Positions 1 to 8,312 of a stretch of 49,898 nt of DNA are shown one piece after another (position 1 is the first letter of the stretch; every line of letters starts with the position of its first letter). Location of the stretch: the IMG/VR virus record IMGVR_UViG_3300023235_000033, positions 1-49,898 of that record. The stretch is one strand, 5' to 3'. Below the pieces are notes generated by a model. That model did not search any database, was not told the origin of the DNA, and was given only the letters and a program-made list of their open reading frames with translations. The stretch is from a virus. The position numbers were made by a program, and so were the translations under genes.

Positions 1-1517
1 TCAATATTAAAACCAACTCTCCCAACGGGTGTTAAATTCTCAGTTGAGGCTTTGATAGTTAAAGAACGATGTAAACCTGGTGTCTTAAATATTGAGATTG
101 CTATTGGAGTCCCTTTTATAGTTGTCGCAATATATCCTATACCATTATATTTATCAATGATATTGTTTTCTTCTTTATATCTTTTCTCAGGAGGAATGTA
201 TTTATAATTGTATTTAGTCTTCAACAAATCGATATACTTCTGATTTTTTTCAGCCTTTGGATTCAAGTCGACAACATCAGTGTACATCTGAATGGCTTCG
301 TCAGACCCAGTTTGTTCCGACAAGCTCTCAGCCTCGATTATTTTAATCTGCTCAGATTCAAATACAACAATCTCATCACCTGCTATTATCGAATCGTGCC
401 CTTCTTGTTTTATCGCGTTAGTCCAATCATCTGAATTTTGGCCCAAGTCGGTAAGGTAGTCCATTCTTACGTCTTCTTCGAAGTCGTAAATCAGTTTGGG
501 CTCAATCCCAATCTCTCGAAGTTCTTCTACTGAGAAATCGTTTACTCCTCTTCCGTATCTGGTGCCCTGAGTTTCTTCGTACCAGTCAGACACAATGTTT
601 AGGTCTAAGCCTGTTTCTCCTTCGTATGTGTCAGGGTGCTTAGTTTTAAACTCTTCCCACCCACGGCTATGGTCTTTGTTTTTAGTGATAGATGCAAGAA
701 GATTAAAAGCGACAATGTCTTTTGTCTTTAATTGCAGAAGCAAGTCTTTAAGGTCAATAGCTACAACTGTTTTTTTTGGGAGATTTAATTTATATTTTTC
801 TCCAATACGCACAAGGCTGCTTTCGTTGACATAAAAAGGGTTTTTCATATCCAAGCGTACAGAAAGAACTTCACCAGTTCCTCCGAAGAATTCTGAAAAG
901 CTTCTGGCTTTTGATTCTGTATCTGTAAAATAAAATCCCTTACCAAAATGGCCATCATTCCCACTGGTGGAGCCTATTTGTGATTTATCAAAAGAAGCAA
1001 ACTTTCCCTTAGGGCCTACGCCATGATAATAAATGTTTTGGGTAGTATTTTCTTGAAGATACGACTTAATGTTTCCACTTCTAAAGAAGTCTACATCGAA
1101 TGGATTAAGGCCTCTCTCTGGCTCGTGCCAAGGTGCTTTTGTTTTATGAATTTCGTCTTTGGTATCCACACCAACTATTCCTACATACCTTCCAAAAGAG
1201 CTAGAGCCTGGGGTTGGGTCAAAATATTCTTTTTTATCGGCATCATAAACCCACCAGTGTTCAATGGGGAAATCGTTTTCAAAAGCGTATCCCTTTACGG
1301 GATACAGATTTTCATTAGGCCTGTTGTGAATGTAATGAAAGACATTAGTTTCACACTTATTTGACTTTGATTTATCACACTTGATTGACGTAACCTCTCC
1401 AGAGCTAAGGCTAATACCATTTTTACTTTTGGATATAGCAACAATGTCTGGATGATTATGATAATCCTCTAAGACTTCTCTGATAAGTTTTCGTATGGAG
1501 TTTATTTCTGAAGCCAT
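1..1517 (-). CDS. ADP-ribosyltransferase-like protein (partial, 3' end outside window)
   Basis: The minus-strand frame opens at an ATG at 1515-1517 and stays open to the window edge, giving about 505 residues with the C terminus missing. Residues about 165-350 look like the ADP-ribosyltransferase domain of phage and conjugative polyvalent proteins: a YYHGVG start, a G-H-F-G-K-G-F-Y-F-T-D block, an MKNPFYV strand, and near residue 400 a VVFESEQIKII segment of the kind that closes such domains. That family transfers ADP-ribose from NAD to a target; the target here is unknown. The N terminus carries a short basic/acidic helix (IRKLIREVLEDY) that recurs in neighbouring proteins. The start overlaps the upstream gene's stop by 16 bp, so the two are probably translationally coupled. 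The fold assignment is inferred from motif memory; the reading frame is certain. Confidence 0.7.
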   Translation of the reverse strand, partial: MASEINSIRKLIREVLEDYHNHPDIVAISKSKNGISLSSGEVTSIKCDKSKSNKCETNVFHYIHNRPNENLYPVKGYAFENDFPIEHWWVYDADKKEYFDPTPGSSSFGRYVGIVGVDTKDEIHKTKAPWHEPERGLNPFDVDFFRSGNIKSYLQENTTQNIYYHGVGPKGKFASFDKSQIGSTSGNDGHFGKGFYFTDTESKARSFSEFFGGTGEVLSVRLDMKNPFYVNESSLVRIGEKYKLNLPKKTVVAIDLKDLLLQLKTKDIVAFNLLASITKNKDHSRGWEEFKTKHPDTYEGETGLDLNIVSDWYEETQGTRYGRGVNDFSVEELREIGIEPKLIYDFEEDVRMDYLTDLGQNSDDWTNAIKQEGHDSIIAGDEIVVFESEQIKIIEAESLSEQTGSDEAIQMYTDVVDLNPKAEKNQKYIDLLKTKYNYKYIPPEKRYKEENNIIDKYNGIGYIATTIKGTPIAISIFKTPGLHRSLTIKASTENLTPVGRVGFNI

Positions 1518-2089
1518 CTTTGATAGTCTTGCTTTGTTGCTTGAACAAGCGCTTTAATGTATTGGTCTTGGTTTAATTTTGCCTGAGTAACTCTATGATT
1601 ACCATCATAGAGCATAAACAAGTCTTGGTCAGAATCGTAATGGACCTCGATGGGTTTCGCATCAAATAAATCAACGCCCTTCTGGAATTCATATTCGTTT
1701 CCTTCGTCATCTGACCAGCTTCCAGGAGTTGGGTCCAAGCCGTCTATTTTATCCACGGGTATCATCATTAAAAGCCCGTGCTCCAGATGATAATTTCCAC
1801 CTAGCTTTACCATCTCAGCCTGAGTAAATACTTGTCGACTGAGAAGTTTGGAGTTGAGATTTGAGGGTGAACGTTTAGCAGGAGCTTGGTCCAAACCAAA
1901 GTGCGCCACCAATGCAGGAATATTAAATGCTAAAAACCGAATAAGGTCATTTTTGGAATCAGGCGAGTACAGACGTTTTTCACCTCTATAAAGATTTAGG
2001 TTGTCATCCAATGAAAAATCAGATAACTCAATCTCTAGAAGCGCTTTTCGTATAGCACGTCGAACCTCATTTACGGTGCCTTGAGCCAT
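1502..2089 (-). CDS. ParB/sulfiredoxin-fold-like protein
   Basis: This is a 195-residue protein. The C-terminal half (about 105-190) has the order IPVDKIDG, then PIEVHYD, then LYDGNHRVTQAK and IKALV. This is the usual pattern of the ParB N-terminal/sulfiredoxin nucleotide-binding fold, in which DG-N/Q-HR is the signature. Such domains occur as stand-alone enzymes or within phage polyvalent proteins, so a partitioning role should not be assumed. The N terminus contains the recurring helix VRRAIRKALLEIE also seen in the adjacent ART-like protein. It lies 10 bp downstream of the kinase-like gene and overlaps the ART-like gene by 16 bp, consistent with one transcript. Function in this phage is unknown. 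Confidence 0.6.
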   Translation of the reverse strand: MAQGTVNEVRRAIRKALLEIELSDFSLDDNLNLYRGEKRLYSPDSKNDLIRFLAFNIPALVAHFGLDQAPAKRSPSNLNSKLLSRQVFTQAEMVKLGGNYHLEHGLLMMIPVDKIDGLDPTPGSWSDDEGNEYEFQKGVDLFDAKPIEVHYDSDQDLFMLYDGNHRVTQAKLNQDQYIKALVQATKQDYQRWLQK

Positions 2090-2099
2090 TAAGCCTTAG

Positions 2100-3875
2100 T
2101 TAAGAGTTTAAATTGTCTTTTTCACTTATTTTTTTATCGTACTGCTCTTCAGAGATGATGTTAGACAATAATTGTCGTCTCAGTTGTTTGTCTGGAAATC
2201 TTACGAAGTCAACTTTTTCTTCAACTTGAGCATCTTCAGAGAGGAGGTTTTCCATTCTCTCTTCAAACTGCTCCTCTGTAATTATCTTTGACAAGAGCTG
2301 CAATCTTAGCGTTTCTTGAATATTCTTCTTTTTGTTCATTATTTTTTTGTTTTGTGTTGCGTTCTTTGCCTTAGTCCAAACCGAGTGGTTTCTTGAGTTA
2401 TTGGTTTTCATCATGGTTGCTGACATTGAGCCCATACCATCGTTCATCCCATATCCACCACCACCAACTCTTCGCATATGCTCTTTAGTTCGCATGTTAC
2501 TGTCGTGAGTTCCAGCCAAAGCTCTATCTACCCACATTTTAGCGGCATTACCGCCATGTAAATCCCACTCTGGACTTCCAGCTTGATTGTTGTCAAAGAA
2601 TGCTTTTAGACGCTTCATTTGAGCATGCGTTTGAATTCCTCCGTCCGCAAGGTCTTGGGCTTTTCTTACTCCACTACCCTCGTTACCTCCATTAGCAGTT
2701 TGGCCGCCACTAGAGATAGCGCGACGAACAGTGCTTTTTACGTTTTCTGGCGGAGAAAAAGACTTATTATTATTGAAGCCAAAACGCTCCAGCAAAGCTT
2801 CTCTGATGAAATTACGAATTTCACCAATACTTCTATCATGAAGGTCAAACGCCTTTAGTTTACCATTTTTATCGTAGCCCATATTTTCTGGACGCATATC
2901 AGAGGCTTCAATGCCTAATGCGCGAAATGCTCTATTGATATCATCTAGTTGGTCTGCGAATTCTTTCACATCGTCTGGGGCGTCTGTTTCGTCCCAGTCC
3001 ATTGAGTGTGTATACTGAATAGGCAACCCTTGCTCTTCCATGTAGCTGCTGACTTGATAGTAGTAATCCTCTATTTCAGAGTCAATTTCTAACTCCTCCA
3101 TTAAAATCCACTTTTCTCCTTCAACAAGCTCGGCAGCATAAATATCTGCAAACACTTTAAATACAGGAGAGGTGTCTCCGATAAGCCGCTTAGCTATATC
3201 AAACTCGCTTACAGCCGTTGTTTTTTTTAAAACTCGGTCTCCATTGACATAATATGCCTCACCAAAATCTCCCTTACCCGCCCAACTGATTGAGTCGGGG
3301 TCGATGTTGTTTTTTGCATAAAAATCCTGTTGAGTCATACTGTACTCTGTTGTATTTTCGGTTAAAGACATAACTTGGTCATAGGTTTCTAATTTTACGA
3401 GCTTAGGTTTCGCTGAATGCTTTAATGCTATTTCATTTTCCCAAAACTGCGTGCTTCTCTCCCATAAAGAAACTGCCGTGTCAATGTCATCACTGCTAAT
3501 CTTTGCAGTTAGCCGATAGAGAATATCTCCTCTTAATTTTACCTCCCTAGGGCTAATGTGTGTAAGCATGTCCCAAAATGCACGCTCTTCATGCTGTTTA
3601 GGATTTGAGTACCAGCTGATTCCTAAATTGGTTTCATTTAACTTCTCCCCTGGCTTCATTGCAATAAGGCGATAAATTAATGGATTTGAGGGGGTGTCAC
3701 CAAACCCATGAGGCCAAAGGCTTTTTATAGACTGATGAAAATCTTCAACAGCACATTCTTTTGCCTCATCCAAAGAATTAGCCTCATCCCAACACCCGCT
3801 AGATTCGTAAACCCCAGTCAAACCCCACTCTGCTACTTCAAGTAGTTCATCATATGATAAGTTCTCGAATCTCAT
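2100..3875 (-). CDS. kinase-like protein with possible N-terminal ART-like domain
   Basis: This is a 591-residue protein. Residues about 200-345 resemble a divergent protein kinase: a glycine-rich loop (GKGDFGEAYYVNG) followed by VLKK for the phosphate-binding lysine, a hinge-like ILMEELE, then DMRPENMGYD and KAFDLHD where HRDxxxxN and DFG would lie. The catalytic aspartates are plausible but not canonical, so activity is uncertain. Residues 1-170 have features of a second ADP-ribosyltransferase-like fold (IYRLIA, NLGISW, ENEIAL). A basic, Gly/Met-rich linker follows, and the C terminus holds two copies of a QLLS-x-II-x-EEQ repeat (about residues 525 and 568). An internal helix, IRNFIREALLERF, matches the tag seen in neighbours. 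It is best read as a multi-domain protein carried in or near the virion. Confidence 0.5.
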   Translation of the reverse strand: MRFENLSYDELLEVAEWGLTGVYESSGCWDEANSLDEAKECAVEDFHQSIKSLWPHGFGDTPSNPLIYRLIAMKPGEKLNETNLGISWYSNPKQHEERAFWDMLTHISPREVKLRGDILYRLTAKISSDDIDTAVSLWERSTQFWENEIALKHSAKPKLVKLETYDQVMSLTENTTEYSMTQQDFYAKNNIDPDSISWAGKGDFGEAYYVNGDRVLKKTTAVSEFDIAKRLIGDTSPVFKVFADIYAAELVEGEKWILMEELEIDSEIEDYYYQVSSYMEEQGLPIQYTHSMDWDETDAPDDVKEFADQLDDINRAFRALGIEASDMRPENMGYDKNGKLKAFDLHDRSIGEIRNFIREALLERFGFNNNKSFSPPENVKSTVRRAISSGGQTANGGNEGSGVRKAQDLADGGIQTHAQMKRLKAFFDNNQAGSPEWDLHGGNAAKMWVDRALAGTHDSNMRTKEHMRRVGGGGYGMNDGMGSMSATMMKTNNSRNHSVWTKAKNATQNKKIMNKKKNIQETLRLQLLSKIITEEQFEERMENLLSEDAQVEEKVDFVRFPDKQLRRQLLSNIISEEQYDKKISEKDNLNS

Positions 3876-3879
3876 TTAA

Positions 3880-4578
3880 TTACTCAATGCCTTTTTTCAA
3901 AAGCTTGTTTAATGTTTCTTTAATTGCAATTGGAAGCTGTGCAGGGTTTCCAAGCGTTTTTAGATGCCAGTTTATTTCATCATAAAAACCCATGTTATTA
4001 ATAGGGGCACCAGATGCTAATGTCCTTTTAATCGCGAGGTCTAATGCTTCTGCTGGTTTAATTGAGGTAGCAACTGAATTAGAACCTCCGTGCTTCTGCT
4101 CGTAATCGTCCACAAGAGAATTCACACTACGTCCACGGTGCATGCCTACAGATGCAGGAGTCGAGTATTGTGATTCATCTATTTTAGCTCTATTCTCTGA
4201 CCCAGGGTCATGAACAGCACATTTCTTCATTTTTTCGTACTCCTCTCTAAGTCTTTGCTCTGCGAGAGTTTCTGTTCTTTCTTTTTTTTTCATATTGCTT
4301 TCGTTAAACCCATAACTCAATCCTTCGCTTGATGGGACTTCCTCAAATACCCACTCTACCCAATCCTTGCTAGGGCGGTTCCAACTTTCATTGCTTGTAA
4401 TAAGATTATTTACGTACTCTTCAAATTTCTTTCTATGCTCAGGAGTGAGTAAAATGTATTCTCCCTCTGGCCATAGTCCTGCGCCTGTTCTGACTCCTTT
4501 TGTAAAGTTATTTGTAAACTCTTTAACTAATGCAAACTGTTTGGTTAGTCTGTTATAGACGATGTCTTTGGTTACCAT
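3880..4578 (-). CDS. hypothetical protein
   Basis: This is a 232-residue protein that I do not recognise. The N-terminal third is aromatic and basic, the centre (about 90-130) is a charged helix rich in Lys and Glu, and the C terminus ends in an amphipathic helix (AIKETLNKLLKKGIE). It overlaps the upstream gene by 7 bp and is followed 4 bp later by the kinase-like gene, so it belongs to the same run of minus-strand genes. No catalytic motif is visible. Confidence 0.75.
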   Translation of the reverse strand: MVTKDIVYNRLTKQFALVKEFTNNFTKGVRTGAGLWPEGEYILLTPEHRKKFEEYVNNLITSNESWNRPSKDWVEWVFEEVPSSEGLSYGFNESNMKKKERTETLAEQRLREEYEKMKKCAVHDPGSENRAKIDESQYSTPASVGMHRGRSVNSLVDDYEQKHGGSNSVATSIKPAEALDLAIKRTLASGAPINNMGFYDEINWHLKTLGNPAQLPIAIKETLNKLLKKGIE

Positions 4579-5039
4579 GTCACCATCCCTATGCCCATGC
4601 TTCCTGAATAGTGTCTAATCGATTTAGGGATTGAGGACTGATACACCTTGTCAAGGTCCCAGGTGGATGTTCCTATCATTGAGTTTGTGGTGTTAGGCGG
4701 TTGGTCATCATCTCCCATTATGTTCCCATTGTCATCAATAACCTCTTCTAATTCGCCTTCTTGTTCGGAAGATGTTTTCAAAAAATCTTTAATGAATTTT
4801 TTGTAAGGAGGTTTGCTTTCGCCTTCTAGAGAGCTAAACCACTCTTTAAACTTCGCAAACGAAGTAACTATAGAGGCTTTGGTTCCAAAGTTGGTTGAAA
4901 AATCAATACGGATGTAATCATCATCTTTGTCAAATGCTACATGTTCTACACCTCCAACAGTATCTTCAGATATGTGGTTGTAGCCATTGTCCCATTCAGA
5001 CATAGATTCCAGCAAGAATTTTTTGATAGATTTTCCCAT
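4572..5039 (-). CDS. hypothetical acidic protein
   Basis: This is a 155-residue unknown protein with an N-terminal tag-like helix (KSIKKFLLESMSEW) resembling those of several neighbours, an acidic stretch in the middle (EGELEEVIDDNG) and a Ser/Gly/Trp-containing end. The ATG at 5037-5039 lies inside the 3' part of the truncated zinc-finger ORF upstream, in a different frame. It overlaps the next gene by 7 bp. Confidence 0.7.
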   Translation of the reverse strand: MGKSIKKFLLESMSEWDNGYNHISEDTVGGVEHVAFDKDDDYIRIDFSTNFGTKASIVTSFAKFKEWFSSLEGESKPPYKKFIKDFLKTSSEQEGELEEVIDDNGNIMGDDDQPPNTTNSMIGTSTWDLDKVYQSSIPKSIRHYSGSMGIGMVTW

Positions 5040-5233
5040 GTATAAAGCGCTTTATAGTAAATAGGGCGAATTAGATGAAACCAAACAGCTGTACTGGCGT
5101 AACAAATCTCGCACTTGTAATCCGCATGCTTGTATGACTTTCTTCTTATCTTGTCCCACTTAGCTTTCGACACTTCGCTCCTAACGTTGGTAAACCAAGC
5201 AGTGGATGGAACGAGTTCAATCGTCAGTTTCAT
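4946..5233 (-). pseudogene. truncated HNH-type zinc-finger protein remnant
   Basis: Starting at the ATG at 5231-5233, the first 43 residues follow a family I recognise from phages and bacteria: MKLTIELVPSTAWF, NVRS, W-DKIRRKSYKHA and YKCEIC. In intact members this CxxC is followed by a glycine-rich turn, HPVE-like and HE residues and a second CxxCH that complete an HNH/zinc module. Here the CEIC runs straight into an unrelated sequence (YASTAVWFHLIRP), and the last 31 codons overlap the next gene in another frame. The second zinc pair is absent. I read this as a gene that lost its 3' half; a short functional zinc-binding protein is the alternative. The longer in-frame start at 5332 is rejected because it would overlap the upstream gene for 116 bp. 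Confidence 0.55.
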
Positions 5234-5456
5234 CTTTGAGGTCTCCAAACTGTTTTCTGAGGATGATGAGTTGCTGCTTGAGGGTGAATCCTTCTTCAAC
5301 ACCTTTGTCAAGGCTTTTCTCAAGCTCATCATATGTTATACCACTTTTAGTGAATATTGTTCTTCGAAATTGCTCCCAATCTTTTTTATCCATCGAACCC
5401 TCTCGGAAGAGGTCGGATAAGAGTGCTTCTATTTGGGCTTCGTATTTTCGAGTCAT
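5217..5456 (-). CDS. small hypothetical protein
   Basis: This is a 79-residue, highly charged protein with a probable helical bundle (LRKQFGDLKDETDD at the end). It is not recognised. Its stop overlaps the start of the zinc-finger remnant by 17 bp, which fits translational coupling and supports the 5233 start for that remnant. Confidence 0.6.
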   Translation of the reverse strand: MTRKYEAQIEALLSDLFREGSMDKKDWEQFRRTIFTKSGITYDELEKSLDKGVEEGFTLKQQLIILRKQFGDLKDETDD

Positions 5457-5477
5457 TCTAATCAGAGACTTAAATGT

Positions 5478-5840
5478 TCATGTGTTTATCCATTTTTTAA
5501 TCAACTCAGGCTTTATTGAGTATCCAGTGTAATTCCCATCACTTTTCTCCATTCGCTTCAAAGGCGGCAGGTAATCTCCCTCTGGAGTTCTAACCACCAC
5601 TCTACTTGCTCCATCAAAAAACTGATGGAGCAAAACTCCTCCATCAGGAAAAATGGTTACGGATTTTAACTCGCGGTAAATCTCACCATCGTCTTCATGA
5701 TTGCGATAGACTTTTTTCAGAGTGTTGTCTGTGAAATGGTAAGCGTACTTTATTTCCCCACACTTGTATTCAATGTATTCATAGAGATTTCCTTGTCTAT
5801 CATACTTGAACACACAGTCTTTTTCAGATATTCCCTGCAT
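5478..5840 (-). CDS. hypothetical protein with MORN/YD-like repeats
   Basis: This is a 120-residue protein. Short Tyr/Gly/Asp segments (YDRQGNLYEYIEY, then FPDGGVLLHQFFDG) resemble the beta-hairpin units of MORN- or YD-type repeats, which often serve as structural scaffolds. There are too few units for a firm call. It sits between the zinc-ribbon protein downstream-of-operon gene and the small 79-aa gene, with short spacers on both sides. Confidence 0.6.
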   Translation of the reverse strand: MQGISEKDCVFKYDRQGNLYEYIEYKCGEIKYAYHFTDNTLKKVYRNHEDDGEIYRELKSVTIFPDGGVLLHQFFDGASRVVVRTPEGDYLPPLKRMEKSDGNYTGYSIKPELIKKWINT

Positions 5841-5876
5841 GCTTCTCTGATTTAAACCAAAAAAAACTTGAATTAA

Positions 5877-7928
5877 TCATAGCTCAATATTTGATAAGTC
5901 GAGAGTGTCATCTCCTCGATACTTAATGTCTGTGATTCGTCTGATTGCTATTCCTTTCATCTCTAACCAGTCTCGCACTTCTTTAATGACTCTGTCGGAT
6001 GCGTGAGTATTGTTTTTCCCTTTTAAGGCGTCAAATACAATTCCATCATAGTAATCTATTGTCAAGCCCAAAGTGAACCTTAGTTGCTCCCCTTGTTTAA
6101 TTGGTTTTCCAGATACAAGCAACTTGCAAACCAGCATTTCGTCATCCAGGGTTTTTTGTGCATATCGCCCAGCTGAATGGTCCATTTCCTGTCCTTCTTG
6201 AACAAAATCATGAAACGTGTCGAGGATTTTGATTCTAACTTTTCCTTCATACTCTGGCGGTAGCTCCTCTAAGATTCTATACTTATCGACAATCTCTGTG
6301 AGTGCGCCGTTGTTTCCTTCCTCTGATTTAGAGAAATAGTTTTGTTGAGTCATAATTCCGTCGTGGAATTTAACGAGCGCATCATATTTTTTTATTTTAT
6401 TGAAGAATTTGCTTCTTACAAAATTCTTCTTATGTTCTTCGTCTACAATTCGGTATAGATACTCGATAGCCATAATGGCATCGTCGTAAAACGCAAAATC
6501 AAAGTCCTCTACTACTCTGTAGTCCAAGCTTTCTTGGATGACTCCTTTTTCGTCAACGAACGCATGCTTCTTAGATTCTTCCTGTACAAACGAAATGACG
6601 ATATTAAATATTTGAGTCATCTCTTTTTCATCACATTCTCTTCTGTGATAAATTCTGTCAATAATCGCCACTAAGAATTCTTTCGGATGCTTTTGCATCA
6701 ACGAGATTAGTTTCTTCTTGTCTATGAACTTGAAAAATCTAATAAGCTTTTCGTATTCTTTAAATGAGTCTATTCGTTTAAAGATAAACTTAGAGATTGC
6801 ACCATCCTCAATCGCCTCTTTTACGTTCATATCACCTTTTTTCTGTCCACGCTGTGCACGGGCAAGTTGAAGAGCTTTTTCATAAGCCCTCTGATTTCGA
6901 ACTTTTATAGTCATCTCCTTCTCGTCACCGTGGGAAACAATTAGTTCTGAGCTATCGTCGGACTGGTCCTCAAGCTTCATTTCTACGTCTGTCTTGTAGA
7001 TAAAGTCTCTAACGTTTCTATCTTCCCCAGATATGTCGTCATTGACTTGGTCGATATAGTTTTTTATGAGGAAGTTAAATATTGCCAATGGTGATGTGAC
7101 TTCTGCTGCTTGAATCTCTTCCAACGATGGAAGATGGCATTTCACCATTACATCATACAGGAACTCGGCTCCTTTAGTGATGGCCACAGTGGACAGGTTA
7201 CTATAGAGTCTAACTGCCATGAATATCGACAAGACTTTCTGAAGCTCTCCGAACCCTGTGTCTTTACTTCCTCTGATTTTAGAGATAATCTCTTGCATGA
7301 CGTGAATTGAATCAGCATCAGGAACAAAGTTCGCTAGAGAGTTTATGAAGTGGTGAAGATTATGAAGACCAATAACGTATTCGGAATCTCTCGACAAGAA
7401 GTCTTGACACACTGAGGTAATATCACTGAGGTCTATTTTGAACTCTTCGTCTGAGTCTATGCTTTTATAAGTGGCCGAACTATCGATTTTGCTAAATGAG
7501 AGTTTTTTATATTTGACAGCTGTGTCATACCCTTCGTCATCTCTTACAAATCGCACGTGATAATAGTAAATGAAGAGGTTGTCTGCGTCGGTGTCCGTGT
7601 GGAACCCTGATGCAAACGTTTGACCCTCGCTCACTAAGTATTTTTTATCTAATGGGTGGACATAATTTGTTTTACACTTAGGGCACGTTGTTCCCTGGTG
7701 TATAGCCATTTTAATGTCGTTGAACATCTCTGAAAACTCTTCTAAGTATTCTTTCTGGTCGTCCTGCACTAAATCAGTAACGTTATCTAAGGAGTTAAAT
7801 TCATCAATATCCGATGAGAAGTGATTTCCACACCTGCAATGAAAGTGGTCTTCTTCTTCTTTTTCATATGTGAAAGCGAACTTATTTTTGAGATTTATAA
7901 TCTCTGGAAGCTGGCTGATTTGCGTCAT
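5877..7928 (-). CDS. 683-aa zinc-ribbon protein of unknown function
   Basis: This is a 683-residue protein. The N terminus has two probable zinc knuckles: CRCGNHF near residue 30 and CPKCKTNYVHP near residue 85, the spacing expected of a treble-clef or ribbon fold. The middle is largely alpha-helical and acidic with several Lys/Arg-rich segments (about 340-420). The C terminus (about 580-683) is mixed alpha/beta, with QLRFTLGLTIDYYDGI and a final RITDIKYRGDDTL. I do not recognise the family. Its size, zinc ribbon and isolated position suggest a phage-specific DNA- or RNA-associated protein rather than a virion fibre, but that is inference. The small mobile element at 7945 begins 16 bp upstream of its ATG, so its 5' leader has been replaced by element sequence. 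Confidence 0.75.
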   Translation of the reverse strand: MTQISQLPEIINLKNKFAFTYEKEEEDHFHCRCGNHFSSDIDEFNSLDNVTDLVQDDQKEYLEEFSEMFNDIKMAIHQGTTCPKCKTNYVHPLDKKYLVSEGQTFASGFHTDTDADNLFIYYYHVRFVRDDEGYDTAVKYKKLSFSKIDSSATYKSIDSDEEFKIDLSDITSVCQDFLSRDSEYVIGLHNLHHFINSLANFVPDADSIHVMQEIISKIRGSKDTGFGELQKVLSIFMAVRLYSNLSTVAITKGAEFLYDVMVKCHLPSLEEIQAAEVTSPLAIFNFLIKNYIDQVNDDISGEDRNVRDFIYKTDVEMKLEDQSDDSSELIVSHGDEKEMTIKVRNQRAYEKALQLARAQRGQKKGDMNVKEAIEDGAISKFIFKRIDSFKEYEKLIRFFKFIDKKKLISLMQKHPKEFLVAIIDRIYHRRECDEKEMTQIFNIVISFVQEESKKHAFVDEKGVIQESLDYRVVEDFDFAFYDDAIMAIEYLYRIVDEEHKKNFVRSKFFNKIKKYDALVKFHDGIMTQQNYFSKSEEGNNGALTEIVDKYRILEELPPEYEGKVRIKILDTFHDFVQEGQEMDHSAGRYAQKTLDDEMLVCKLLVSGKPIKQGEQLRFTLGLTIDYYDGIVFDALKGKNNTHASDRVIKEVRDWLEMKGIAIRRITDIKYRGDDTLDLSNIEL

Positions 7929-7944
7929 TGTAACTTAATTTTAT

Positions 7945-8234
7945 ATGATTTAGCGTAAAACTCACTCATCGCTTTTTAGCGTGGGTGAGATGTAAGCGTT
8001 TTTTTTATATATTTACAAATAAGTTCTTTTTCGTTGTTTGCATAAAATCATAAGCGAAACAAAATATTAAGCTGTGGGTTGGGGACCAACTTCGCAGGAT
8101 AAACAAAAAGGCGGTGAGGCGTTGCCATTGGGCAAGTCTACGAAACGCTGTAAATTCTGAATATGTATCTGCTCTTTGCATTTATATTTTTTTTAGAAGC
8201 CCTTCCATCAGCTTGCTGTGGATGGGTAGTTCAC
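7945..8234 (+). mobile_element. IS200/IS605-like non-autonomous element, copy 1 (diverged)
   Basis: This is a 290-bp element without a transposase gene. It follows TTTAT (7940-7944) and ends in TTCAC (8230-8234), with no target duplication. A left hairpin (7961-7989) has an 8-bp stem, an unpaired T at 7969, a 3-bp apical stem and a 6-nt loop. A right hairpin (8200-8226) has the same design: an 8-bp stem with one mismatch, an unpaired T at 8208, a 4-bp apical stem and a TT loop. Imperfect hairpins with an unpaired T near each end are the binding sites of Y1 (HUH) transposases in IS200/IS605. It shares the internal block around TGAGGCGTTGC and AGTCTACGA with copies 2 and 3 but differs elsewhere. 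Confidence 0.75.
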
Positions 8235-8255
8235 AGAATATAATCAGTTACTTCA
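8000..8255 (+). ncRNA. omegaRNA-like (TnpB guide RNA-like) transcript, copy 1
   Basis: The approximate extent runs from inside the element to the terminator. The 3' part has the layout of TnpB omegaRNAs: a structured scaffold (a hairpin GTTGG-GGA-CCAAC near 8078 and the conserved GGCGTTGC/AGTCTACGA core at about 8117-8153), then GAAGCCC and a terminal hairpin ending GGGTAGTTCAC, after which the guide would begin. Between the element end at 8234 and the terminator hairpin starting at 8256 there are 21 nt, close to the usual guide length. The 5' end is not determined. The TnpB assignment rests on layout and motif memory. Confidence 0.5.
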
Positions 8256-8299
8256 ATAAAACAAAAAAGAGACTTAAATTAGTCTCTTTTTTGTTTTAT
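8256..8299. terminator. bidirectional rho-independent terminator
   Basis: Perfect 19-bp inverted repeat (8256-8274 with 8281-8299) around a 6-nt loop, with A-rich 5' and T-rich 3' flanks that give a U-run in both directions. On the minus strand it ends the frameshifted gene at 8313; on the plus strand it would end the copy-1 omegaRNA-like transcript. Confidence 0.9.
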
Positions 8300-8312
8300 A
8301 TTTTATTGGTGT

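Noticed and set aside
595-1364. Plus-strand open frames opposite the ART-like gene
   Set aside because: The minus-strand frame is continuous and has recognisable motifs; these are antisense shadows.
1502-2089. A ParB partition protein, implying plasmid-like maintenance
   Set aside because: Only the small nucleotide-binding fold signature is present; there is no helix-turn-helix, ParA or centromere-like repeats.
5217-5332. Longer start (5332) for the zinc-finger remnant
   Set aside because: The added N-terminal residues are Ser-rich, lie antisense-frame to the upstream 79-aa gene, and the family start is MKLTIEL at 5233.
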